A stretch of 22,782 bases of DNA from an uncultured Clostridia bacterium (GTDB lineage Bacteria > Bacillota > Clostridia > Saccharofermentanales > Saccharofermentanaceae), in NCBI GenBank assembly GCA_937876985.1, contig CALEFT010000018.1, positions 1-22,782 on the forward strand, given 5' to 3'. A model generated the notes under the pieces. The model was not told where the DNA came from. It worked only from the letters and a program-made list of their open reading frames with translations, and made no database searches. Shown piece by piece: positions 7,452 through 14,138 of the stretch; position 1 is the first letter of the stretch, and the number at the start of each line of letters is the position of its first letter. A program made the translations under genes and the position numbers.

Positions 7452-7994
7452 ATGATTAATATGAAAATGATAAACAAAAGAAAGTACGATAAGGAAACTG
7501 TGAGGATGCTTTTCGAGCTGGGAGAAGATATTCTGACTTCTGAAGGCGTGATGCCGCTCTACGAGTTTTTGCATCATAGGAATACGACGCTGTTCGAGCA
7601 CGTGGCAGGGGTCTCATACATGAGTTTACGGATGGCGATGAGGCTAGAGCAGTGGTTCGGGGTCGAGGTCGATAGGCGGAGTTTGGTGCGTGCGGCGATT
7701 TTGCACGACTACTTCTTGTACGACTGGCACGAGAGACGGCTTCACCGATTGCACGGATTCTCGCATGCGCTAGTCGCGTACCACAATGCGCGGAAACTTT
7801 ACCATTTGAATGAGATTGAGGCGGACGCGATTTTGAGGCACATGTTTCCACTTACTGTAAAGCCACCAAGATTTATCGAGGGGCTGATTATTTGCATTGC
7901 GGACAAGGTTTGTGCGACGGTAGAAAACCTTCGTTCTTATAGATATGCGATGCTGACTCAAATGCTGCGTGGATACGGTGCGCTGCCGGCATGA
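7452..7994 (+). CDS. HD-domain phosphohydrolase-like protein
   Basis: This 180-residue protein has the metal-binding pattern of the HD superfamily: H50 in LFEHVAGVS, the H85-D86 pair in AAILHDYFLYDW, histidines at 101 and 105 (HGFSHA), H130 in LRHMFPLT, and D151 in CIADKVCA. HD proteins are metal-dependent phosphohydrolases acting on nucleotides or related phosphates. It is a stand-alone domain, so the substrate is open; similar small HD proteins are widespread in Clostridia. The start at 7452 has AAGGAAGGG just upstream; an ATG at 7461 is an alternative with slightly longer spacing. It is convergent with the glycosyltransferase gene, with 18 bp between stops and no terminator. A copy of the word GCTTTTCGAG falls inside the gene (7508-7517). 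Confidence 0.85.
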   Translation: MINMKMINKRKYDKETVRMLFELGEDILTSEGVMPLYEFLHHRNTTLFEHVAGVSYMSLRMAMRLEQWFGVEVDRRSLVRAAILHDYFLYDWHERRLHRLHGFSHALVAYHNARKLYHLNEIEADAILRHMFPLTVKPPRFIEGLIICIADKVCATVENLRSYRYAMLTQMLRGYGALPA

Positions 7995-8012
7995 AGTTTG
8001 GCGCGAAGCAAA

Positions 8013-8738
8013 TCACTTGTAATTCTTCTTTACACGAAGGTTCCACCAGACGCCAACGGTATCAGTAAACATGCGCCAAATATCCTTGAAGCGAATTCTA
8101 CCGAGCGACTCCTCACGACCAAACACAATCTCGATTGGACGCTCAACGATGGTAGCCTTCATCGACGAAGCAAGCGCAAGCTGCTCCACATCAAAGGCGT
8201 AACCCGACACGCGCTGCTTTGGCACAATCTCACGAATGAGGTCACCCTTAAAGAGCTTAAGTCCCGTCTGTGTATCCTTGATAGACATATTGAACAATAT
8301 CTTAAGTAAGCAGAAAAATCCAATAGAAAAAACCTTCCTCACAAAAGGATATTCGAGCTTTGACTCCTTGTGCATCTTCGAACCGATTACTACGTCACAA
8401 GAAGTTTTCTTCTGCGTCTTAAGAAAGTCTTCGAGGTGCTTTGGAGAAATGTCTAAGTCAGCGTCAATGAACGCGACTAGGTCGCCACGAGAATTCTTGA
8501 CACCCTCGATGACTGCTCCTCCCTTACCTTTGTTGTTGTCATATAAAACTGGTCTAATTGTTGGGATATCTGCCGCCGCACGAGAAATCTCTGAGCCGGT
8601 GTTATCCTTGCTGCCGTCGTTTACTGCGACAATCTCGTAATCGCCCTCTACAAAAGAGGCCAAGCAATCGTTGATCTGACTTAAATTCGAGTAAATCTTC
8701 TTGCCTTCATTGTAGGCTGGTACGATTACACTTAGCAT
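8013..8738 (-). CDS. Family 2 glycosyltransferase, dolichyl/polyprenyl-phosphate type
   Basis: This roughly 241-residue GT-A glycosyltransferase has the standard family 2 landmarks: VIVPAYNEG near the N-terminus, VNDGSKDNT for nucleotide binding, GKGGAVIEG, the DAD metal site in FIDADLD, and DTQTGLKLF near residue 158. The layout is that of dolichyl-phosphate glucose/mannose synthase-like enzymes that move a sugar from a nucleotide donor to a lipid-phosphate carrier at the inner face of the membrane. No C-terminal membrane helices are present, so it should be cytoplasmic or peripheral. ATG 8738 is given as start; TTG at 8747 lies closer to the GAAGGAAGGA ribosome binding site and is possible. 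A promoter with TATAAT is visible about 105 bp upstream. The acceptor cannot be deduced. Confidence 0.87.
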   Translation of the reverse strand: MLSVIVPAYNEGKKIYSNLSQINDCLASFVEGDYEIVAVNDGSKDNTGSEISRAAADIPTIRPVLYDNNKGKGGAVIEGVKNSRGDLVAFIDADLDISPKHLEDFLKTQKKTSCDVVIGSKMHKESKLEYPFVRKVFSIGFFCLLKILFNMSIKDTQTGLKLFKGDLIREIVPKQRVSGYAFDVEQLALASSMKATIVERPIEIVFGREESLGRIRFKDIWRMFTDTVGVWWNLRVKKNYK

Positions 8739-8850
8739 GCGCAACAAGAATCCTTCCTTCTAGCATTAATCAGTTGTTATCCCGTATCTTCCCCTTATCC
8801 ACCGGGACTCCCGCACTAGCTAGTAGCATGGCACGAGTTTTCCGTGAGTC

Positions 8851-8879
8851 ATTATAGCATTATTTCTACGCATGGTTAA
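8851..8879 (-). promoter_or_regulatory. Putative promoter of glycosyltransferase gene
   Basis: On the minus strand TTAACC (8874-8879) is followed by a 17-bp spacer and a perfect TATAAT (8851-8856). It gives a leader of roughly 100 nucleotides. Confidence 0.55.
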
Positions 8880-8934
8880 GGTACATCGGTGCAAAAACGA
8901 GTGAAATCAAACAAAATCGCCAAAAGAAATGCGA

Positions 8935-8973
8935 GGGCGGATGCTTTTCGAGCGAGAGCGAAAAGCCAAGCCC
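8935..8973. repeat. Inverted pair of the dispersed word forming a hairpin
   Basis: GCTTTTCG (8943-8950) and CGAAAAGC (8959-8966) form a perfect eight-pair stem, flanked by an outer GGGC/GCCC pairing. It lies downstream of the minus-strand MATE gene, where it might act as a terminator or mRNA 3' end, but no T run follows on either strand. Confidence 0.7.
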
Positions 8974-9004
8974 TTACACTTCTTAAGCCTAGAACCGCTA
9001 CTTG

Positions 9005-10423
9005 TTATATCTCGGACTCGTCGACAATGTTGACGGCCCAGTTGACCTTATGAAGGAACGTTAGGCTGATGCACATTTTGATGAGCTCGTTGCAGGAGAC
9101 AATCGCGAACACTAGGAGCATCGGAAGCGCGGTGAACCTGTATAGGAAATAGCTGACTGGCACGTAGTAGGTCCACTGCAGGCCGCTATCGAAGATGAAC
9201 GTGAGCCACGTCTTGCCGCCGGAGCGGAGCGCGTAGTATGACGAATTGCAAATCGCCTGGAACGGATAGAAGCAAGATGAGAGCAGGATGATTTGCGTCG
9301 CGAGGGCGCGGACCTCTGGCTCTGTGTTATATAGATATGGGAAGAACGGCGCGCAACATGCGTTCAGGACGCTCGTGCCGATAGTGACAACGGCCGAGAA
9401 AGTGATGAGCTTTACAGCGGAGTCTTTTGCTTCGTCGATTTGTCCAGCACCGAGCTTTTGTCCGACGATGATAGACACTGCAGAGCCGAGCGCCAAATAT
9501 GCGATATTGAAAACATTCGCGAGCGTGCTGTTGATGTTCAGCGCCGCAACAACTGTAAGGCCACGGCTTGACGCATTTGTCATAGTCGCCGATATCGAGA
9601 GCACCCAGAGAGCCTCGTTTACGAGGAGCGGCAAACCCTTGACGAGCACGCCGTGAAGTGTCTGACGTTCAATAGCAAACGACGCAAACGCGTATTTTGC
9701 AAAAGGCATCTCATCAGAATGCGTGTGTGTCCAGATAATGTTGATCAACATCTCGACAACGCGTGCAAGTACAGTCGCAATTGCAGCACCTTCGACACCG
9801 AGCGCCGGCATGCCAAAATTTCCAAAAATCAGGCAATAGTTAAGAACCAAGTCTACCAGAACTCCAGCAACGCCGGCCTTGAGTGGCACCACCGTCTGAC
9901 CACATTCACGAAGTGTCGACGAATAAACGAACGACATCGCAAGCGGTGGCAAGCTAAGAAGCATAATCTTTAGGTACGCGAGCGCCGCCTCACCAGTCTT
10001 CGCGACATCACCGACGCTGCCTTCGGAATCGTGCAAATACAAGGCTATGATGTCCTCGCCCTTAAGCACGAGCAAGCAAATCGCAGCAACCGTCACCGCA
10101 GAACAAATATAAATCTTGCTTCGGAACGCCTGCGCCACGCCCTCGTGGTCGCCCTTACCAAAAAACTGCGCACCAAAAATTCCCGCGCCCGACACAGCGC
10201 CAAAACAAACAATCGTAAATACAAACAAAATATTATTCGTAATCGACACACCCGACATGTCGTTCGTGCCAATCTGCCCAACCATTAAGTTGTCAAGCAG
10301 CCCAACAATATTACGAAGCGCATCCTGAAGCATAATCGGCAGCGCAATCGCGAGCACCATTCGATAAAATTCCCTGCTACCAAACAGCTTGCTTCGTAGC
10401 CCAACAAATCCTTTTCCTAACAT
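9005..10423 (-). CDS. MATE family efflux transporter (second paralog)
   Basis: This 472-residue polytopic membrane protein has about 12 membrane segments and MATE-type landmarks: LPIMLQDALRNIVGLLDNLM near the N-terminus, VGQIGTNDMSGVSI, and GAGIFGAQFFGKGD, with a second related half containing VNEALWVLS and VGQKLGAGQIDEAKDSA. It should export organic cations or metabolites in exchange for sodium ions or protons. It is clearly diverged from the copy at 3132-4538 and closer in style to NorM/YeeO-like clostridial MATE proteins. The start at 10423 has GAGGG seven bases upstream. A 12-bp tandem repeat occupies its leader (10434-10477). No partner gene gives the substrate. Confidence 0.91.
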   Translation of the reverse strand: MLGKGFVGLRSKLFGSREFYRMVLAIALPIMLQDALRNIVGLLDNLMVGQIGTNDMSGVSITNNILFVFTIVCFGAVSGAGIFGAQFFGKGDHEGVAQAFRSKIYICSAVTVAAICLLVLKGEDIIALYLHDSEGSVGDVAKTGEAALAYLKIMLLSLPPLAMSFVYSSTLRECGQTVVPLKAGVAGVLVDLVLNYCLIFGNFGMPALGVEGAAIATVLARVVEMLINIIWTHTHSDEMPFAKYAFASFAIERQTLHGVLVKGLPLLVNEALWVLSISATMTNASSRGLTVVAALNINSTLANVFNIAYLALGSAVSIIVGQKLGAGQIDEAKDSAVKLITFSAVVTIGTSVLNACCAPFFPYLYNTEPEVRALATQIILLSSCFYPFQAICNSSYYALRSGGKTWLTFIFDSGLQWTYYVPVSYFLYRFTALPMLLVFAIVSCNELIKMCISLTFLHKVNWAVNIVDESEI

Positions 10424-10433
10424 TTTATTTCCC

Positions 10434-10477
10434 TCTTTTTTCTAATCTTTTTTCTAATCTTTTTTCCAATCTTTTCC
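10434..10477. repeat. 12-bp tandem repeat (3.7 copies) in MATE leader
   Basis: The unit TCTTTTTTCTAA is present twice exactly, then once as TCTTTTTTCCAA, then partly as TCTTTTCC. It ends just upstream of the ribosome binding site of the minus-strand MATE gene, so copy-number change would alter leader length but not the reading frame. Confidence 0.9.
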
Positions 10478-10540
10478 GCACCTAAGCGAATCTTGTTACG
10501 CTAGAGTTCTTATCAACGTCGCTATTTTGTTTGACGCCTC

Positions 10541-10560
10541 GTGCTTTTCGCGAGAGGCAC
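10541..10560. repeat. Self-complementary variant of the dispersed word
   Basis: The 20-bp sequence GTGCTTTTCGCGAGAGGCAC pairs with itself end to end using some G-T pairs, and contains GCTTTTCG. It lies between the two minus-strand genes 9005-10423 and 10653-10901. Confidence 0.45.
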
Positions 10561-10591
10561 ACCCCACAAAATTTTGCCAAATACGACAAAC

Positions 10592-10623
10592 AAAAAGGCT
10601 CGCCTAGGAGTCCCCGGCAAGCC
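10592..10623 (-). terminator. Intrinsic terminator of CopZ-like gene
   Basis: On the minus strand GGCTTGCC pairs with GGCGAGCC (one G-T pair) around an 11-base loop and is followed by TTTTTGTTTG. It is about 30 bp past the stop of the 10653-10901 gene. Confidence 0.75.
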
Positions 10624-10652
10624 CACTTCATTCAATTCTCTCGAAGCAACGG

Positions 10653-10901
10653 TCACTTATACCCGAACAGCGTCTTCTTCGCCTCCGTTACCTCAACAGA
10701 CTTGAGCACAAAGCCCTTGCCCTCTACGGCCTGTCTAATCTTATCCTCGCCAAGCTCGCCCTCAGCAAAAAATGTCACCTTAGAATCCTTCGCGCTGGAC
10801 ACAACTTTCTCGCCGCCCAAATGCGCCTTGACAGCCTCATTCATGCTCCCCTCGCAATGCGCGCACTTCATTCCTTCTACATTAAGTTCGTACTTCTTCA
10901 C
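10653..10901 (-). CDS. Heavy-metal-associated (CopZ-like) protein
   Basis: This 82-residue protein is a single HMA ferredoxin-like domain. The metal site is GMKCAHC, with cysteines 13 and 16, near the first loop, as in copper chaperones CopZ and in the N-terminal domains of copper ATPases. It would carry Cu(I) or a similar ion in the cytoplasm. The start is a GTG at 10901, chosen because AGAGGAGG stands directly upstream; an in-frame ATG at 10949 has no such signal. No copper ATPase or CsoR gene is in the window, so the partner must lie elsewhere. Two tandem copies of the dispersed word (10915-10946) lie right upstream. The last part (residues 68-82) extends slightly past the usual domain end. 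Confidence 0.88.
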   Translation of the reverse strand: MKKYELNVEGMKCAHCEGSMNEAVKAHLGGEKVVSSAKDSKVTFFAEGELGEDKIRQAVEGKGFVLKSVEVTEAKKTLFGYK

Positions 10902-10914
10902 GTCGTGTCCTCCT

Positions 10915-10946
10915 CTCTCGAAAAAGCTTCCCTCTCGAAAAGCTTT
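10915..10946. repeat. Tandem pair of dispersed word upstream of CopZ-like gene
   Basis: CTCTCGAAAAAGCTT and CTCTCGAAAAGCTTT follow one another with a period of about 17 bp. They form the immediate leader of the minus-strand CopZ-like gene. Confidence 0.7.
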
Positions 10947-11051
10947 CAAATTTCTGTACGTTTTTGATTTGATTTTGAGACGATTTTACTCTTTAATATC
11001 TAATTGTCAACCCCAGAAAAGAAGATGAATAGAAATATTAAGGACAATATT

Positions 11052-12007
11052 ATGGAACATAACCACCACTTTACTACTCAACAATTCGACAAGTTCACAA
11101 TTACTGATGTGCGTGCTAGGCAGGGCGATGCGTCCTTTCTGATTGACGATGGCACGACTTCTATTTTGTATGATACCGGCTTCGGGTTCACTGGTTTCCA
11201 GATTGCAAAAAACATACAGATGGTGCTCAAAGACCGCAAGCTCGACTATATTTTCTTGTCACATTCGCATTACGACCATGCACTCGCATGTGCAAACATT
11301 AAGCGTGTTTTCCGGAGGCAATTGTCGTAGCTGGAGGCTATGCAGCGAATGTTTTTACAAGAGAAGGCGCACTTAATACGATGCGACAACTTAACAGAGA
11401 GCACGCAAAGCATTGCAAGGTCGACCAATGTCTTGACCTCGCGGACGAGCTTTGCGTAGATATGGCAGTCGACGAAGGCGACATTATTAACACAGCAAGC
11501 AGCAAGTGGGAGGTCATCAATGTACCGGGACACACGAAGTGCTCCGTCGTTTATTTGGAAAAGGATAGCGGATTGCTTCTAAGTAGCGAGACATTTGGCG
11601 TATATAAGCGCAAAGCCAACACGGACAAACATGGCAATAGCGATGAATTCGAGATGATGCCGTCGTTTTTGATATCGTATCAGCAGACAATCGAATCAAT
11701 CGAGAAAGTCGCAAGACGTGCATCGGCAGGGCAAATTCGCGGAATGGTTTTGCCGCACCACGGGCTACTCGACACGAATGAGTGTAGCGTAAGTAGGCTT
11801 TTCGAGATGGCGGTAGCGGACTCTTGTAGGGCGAAGGACTTGATTTTGGGCCTTTTGCGAAAAGGCGCGTCCGAGGACGACATCATAGAGACATTCGCGG
11901 AGTGCTACGGCGCGAGACAGTTGAGCGAGCTATACCCAGAGGCGGCGATGCGACTTAACACGTCGATAATGATAAAGCTAATCGAGCGCGAATTCGCTGA
12001 CGCTTGA
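11052..12007 (+). pseudogene. Metallo-beta-lactamase-fold hydrolase, broken by a one-base frameshift
   Basis: The first part codes for the N-terminus of an MBL-fold metal-dependent hydrolase, including the zinc-binding LSHSHYDHA motif, and then shifts frame near 11310. Downstream, in another frame, the protein continues without a gap (EAIVVAGGYAANVFTREG) to the stop at 12007, with further metal ligands likely in INVPGHTKCS and VLPHHGLLD. Restoring one base in the run TTCCGG near 11308-11313 joins both parts into about 318 residues, normal for the family. The start at 11052 has AAGGA seven bases upstream; ATG codons at 11025 and 11004 are alternatives. The family includes glyoxalase II-like and quorum-lactone hydrolases; the substrate is unknown. 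It is convergent with the FkbM gene. A sequencing error is an equally good explanation for the shift. Confidence 0.85.
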
Positions 12008-12038
12008 TTGGGGGAGCGATGTTTGGGGTGGTGGCTAC

Positions 12039-13301
12039 TTACGGGAGCGCGATGAGGTTAGTTTCCCATGCAGGAATGTAGAGCTCGTGGCGCACATATA
12101 GCTTGTAGTCTGGATTCATCGCGAGAAGCTTGAGCGGTATCGCGAACATGTCTTCGTTACGGTGGTAAAGTGCGCAGATAATTGCTGGCTTTGCGGTGCG
12201 GATTAGCTTACTAGCGCCGTCGATTGCCTCATCTTCTACTCCTTCGACATCGAGCTTTAATAGGTATTTTGAGAAGCTATCGTGATTATTGCTATTATCG
12301 CTTGATGCGTCTTCTTTTATTTTGATTACATCGTCTATGGCAAGCGCGGCGGCGTTTTTTGTCGCCTTCAACGCCTGTGCCTGCGTCTTAATATTATTCT
12401 GCATAAGCTTCATAGTAGAATCCGCGCTGGTGCTGATTCTCGCCATTCGCCCCTCGTTTGCTGTGAAAATAACTTCACAGGATTCTTTCCACGCACATGC
12501 GTTATATGCGTGAAGTCTAGTAATATTTTTGCTCTCGAGGTTATTACACATCTTCGTATAGTTTTTGCTATTTGGTTCGAAGGCGTATATGTCGCCATAA
12601 TTTTTGCCATAATATGAGAGAAATTCTTCTATCGTGTCGCCTTTATATGCGCCCATGTCGACAAAAGACAATTTGTCGACAGTATCGTTAGTGTCGTTGG
12701 CGTCGCTAGTATCTGGCGCGACTTGTTTGCAATATGAAGCAATTAAATTAGTATAAATCTCGCTGCGCGCTGTTGTTGCAGGAGCAAGAAATTCTGGTCG
12801 ACCAGTTAGCTTAAATGCGAGAATATTACGATATACCGTGCGTGACAAATCGTCAGCTAGATTGGAGTAGACTTGTTGGAACTTTTCGAGATGGGTTTGG
12901 AAAAATTCCTTGTTGAAAAGGCCTCCTCCAGCAACTGGCACGTCTGGTGCGACGAGCTCGTGACGGGAAGCGATATCTAAGATGCGGTCATAAAGCTCTT
13001 CGTAGCCTGCGGCGAATGCGAGTACCACAACAAAGTCGTCGTGTTCAGCTTCGATGTCGGCAAGGCGCATGACCTGGTGTCCCTTGAAGGAGTGGCCGCG
13101 TACAAAATCGTTGCTAGCAAAAAAACCAGAGACTTCAATTTGGTACTGCTCGAATATTGCCAAGATTTTCTCGGCGCCAAGTCCCATCCCATATACAAAA
13201 ATAGGCCTACCCGAAGCATACACAGACTTAAGGTAGTCCCAGCAATCAATTAGTTCTAGAAGGTCACTAAGGTGTCCTTGCTCGCCAAACGCGTCTGTCA
13301 T
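12039..13301 (-). CDS. FkbM-family methyltransferase with N-terminal Rossmann-like domain
   Basis: This 420-residue protein has two parts. Residues 30-120 look like a small Rossmann-type sensor domain (IFVYGMGLGAEKIL at 34-47, then VSGFFASND and FKGHQVMRLADI), as found in front of several carbohydrate-modifying enzymes. Residues 205-380 are a SAM-dependent FkbM methyltransferase domain: FVDMGAYKGDTIEEF (motif I, 213-227), AFEPNSKNY (240-248) and LKLDVEGVEDEAIDGA (348-363). FkbM proteins methylate hydroxyl groups of sugars or natural products. The linker has a DTSDANDTNDT repeat-like stretch. The ATG at 13301 overlaps the stop of the previous gene by four bases (ATGA), so translation is coupled. 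Its end is convergent with the MBL gene. The acceptor is unknown. Confidence 0.86.
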   Translation of the reverse strand: MTDAFGEQGHLSDLLELIDCWDYLKSVYASGRPIFVYGMGLGAEKILAIFEQYQIEVSGFFASNDFVRGHSFKGHQVMRLADIEAEHDDFVVVLAFAAGYEELYDRILDIASRHELVAPDVPVAGGGLFNKEFFQTHLEKFQQVYSNLADDLSRTVYRNILAFKLTGRPEFLAPATTARSEIYTNLIASYCKQVAPDTSDANDTNDTVDKLSFVDMGAYKGDTIEEFLSYYGKNYGDIYAFEPNSKNYTKMCNNLESKNITRLHAYNACAWKESCEVIFTANEGRMARISTSADSTMKLMQNNIKTQAQALKATKNAAALAIDDVIKIKEDASSDNSNNHDSFSKYLLKLDVEGVEDEAIDGASKLIRTAKPAIICALYHRNEDMFAIPLKLLAMNPDYKLYVRHELYIPAWETNLIALP

Positions 13302-13936
13302 AGGAAAAACTCTCCAAACAAGAATCTAAAGGCAACAAGGCAAATCACTCCGGCAGACTCAGCAATCAGTTTTGGAGTCATAGGCTTAAAGTACTCCGCC
13401 TTGTAAGCATCGTTCACTTCAACGAAATCGCGAATATCGCCCTCGTAAATCATATACTCAGCAAGCTCCTCGTAAAGCTCGTCTGGCTTCCACTTCTGGC
13501 GGCCCTTCGTCTTCAAGTAGCCTACGTGCTGAAGCAAGTATGCGACGAACTCCACGCAAGTAAAAGCCTTGCGCTGCTTGATGCCGCGAAGAAGCGGATA
13601 TGTCACAATCGACATATAGTTGTAGATATAATGCGAGTCGCGACTAATCTTCGCGATAGTGCTCTTGATCCACTCATACTCCTCGTCGCTTACAGGCACC
13701 TCAAAAACCGCAACCGGCACATACTTATTCTTGCCAAGCGTATATCGGAAGGCATTCTCCTGAACTAGCCTAGCTAGAAGCACCGAATAGTGCGAAGGCC
13801 TAGCAAAAGCGTACAGCTTCGTAAATTCCTTGTCGAGAGAAATCGCTGCATGGTTATAGTTCTGCTTAGCAACGGTTCTAATCACCTTGCCAAACTTCGT
13901 CTGTGTCTTAGAAACTACAACATAAATGCTCTTCAT
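13298..13936 (-). CDS. Permuted papain-like (YiiX/NlpC-P60 type) putative hydrolase
   Basis: This 212-residue protein has a histidine early (H29 in NYNHAAISLD) and a cysteine late (C127 in FTCVEFVAYLL), the reversed order typical of circularly permuted NlpC/P60 and YiiX-like enzymes. Such proteins are amidases or cysteine proteases acting on peptides, cell wall or lipids. There is no signal peptide, so it should be cytoplasmic or membrane-associated; the last 20 residues are hydrophobic (AGVICLVAFRFLFGEFFL) and may be a C-terminal membrane anchor. The start at 13936 has only a weak ribosome binding site; an extended -10 promoter lies at 14000-14027. It is the first gene of a coupled pair with the FkbM methyltransferase (ATGA overlap). 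The family assignment rests on motif order only. Confidence 0.7.
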   Translation of the reverse strand: MKSIYVVVSKTQTKFGKVIRTVAKQNYNHAAISLDKEFTKLYAFARPSHYSVLLARLVQENAFRYTLGKNKYVPVAVFEVPVSDEEYEWIKSTIAKISRDSHYIYNYMSIVTYPLLRGIKQRKAFTCVEFVAYLLQHVGYLKTKGRQKWKPDELYEELAEYMIYEGDIRDFVEVNDAYKAEYFKPMTPKLIAESAGVICLVAFRFLFGEFFL

Positions 13937-13999
13937 AAATCTTGCAAGTCGCCTTCCACGCCGCGCTAGCCGAACATGCCTTTCTTTTTGTTTTTATCT

Positions 14000-14027
14000 A
14001 CTATACCATTTTTGCTTTGATTTACAA
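14000..14027 (-). promoter_or_regulatory. Extended -10 promoter of papain-like/FkbM pair
   Basis: On the minus strand TTGTAA (14022-14027) is followed by a 16-bp spacer and TATAGT (14000-14005), preceded by TGG, an extended -10 element. Confidence 0.6.
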
Positions 14028-14050
14028 ACAATTTTCTGTTGCAATCCTGT

Positions 14051-14084
14051 TGCACTGCTTCTTCCTTTATAAAAAAGCAGTGCA
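14051..14084. repeat. 10-bp perfect inverted repeat downstream of EAL gene
   Basis: TGCACTGCTT (14051-14060) pairs with AAGCAGTGCA (14075-14084) over a 14-base A/T-rich loop, 55 bp past the EAL stop. No T run follows on the minus strand, so it is a weak candidate for termination. Confidence 0.5.
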
Positions 14085-14138
14085 TCTAACATAATCTATT
14101 TGTATGAATTGTATGAATCCCAATGAGAACATACTCAC

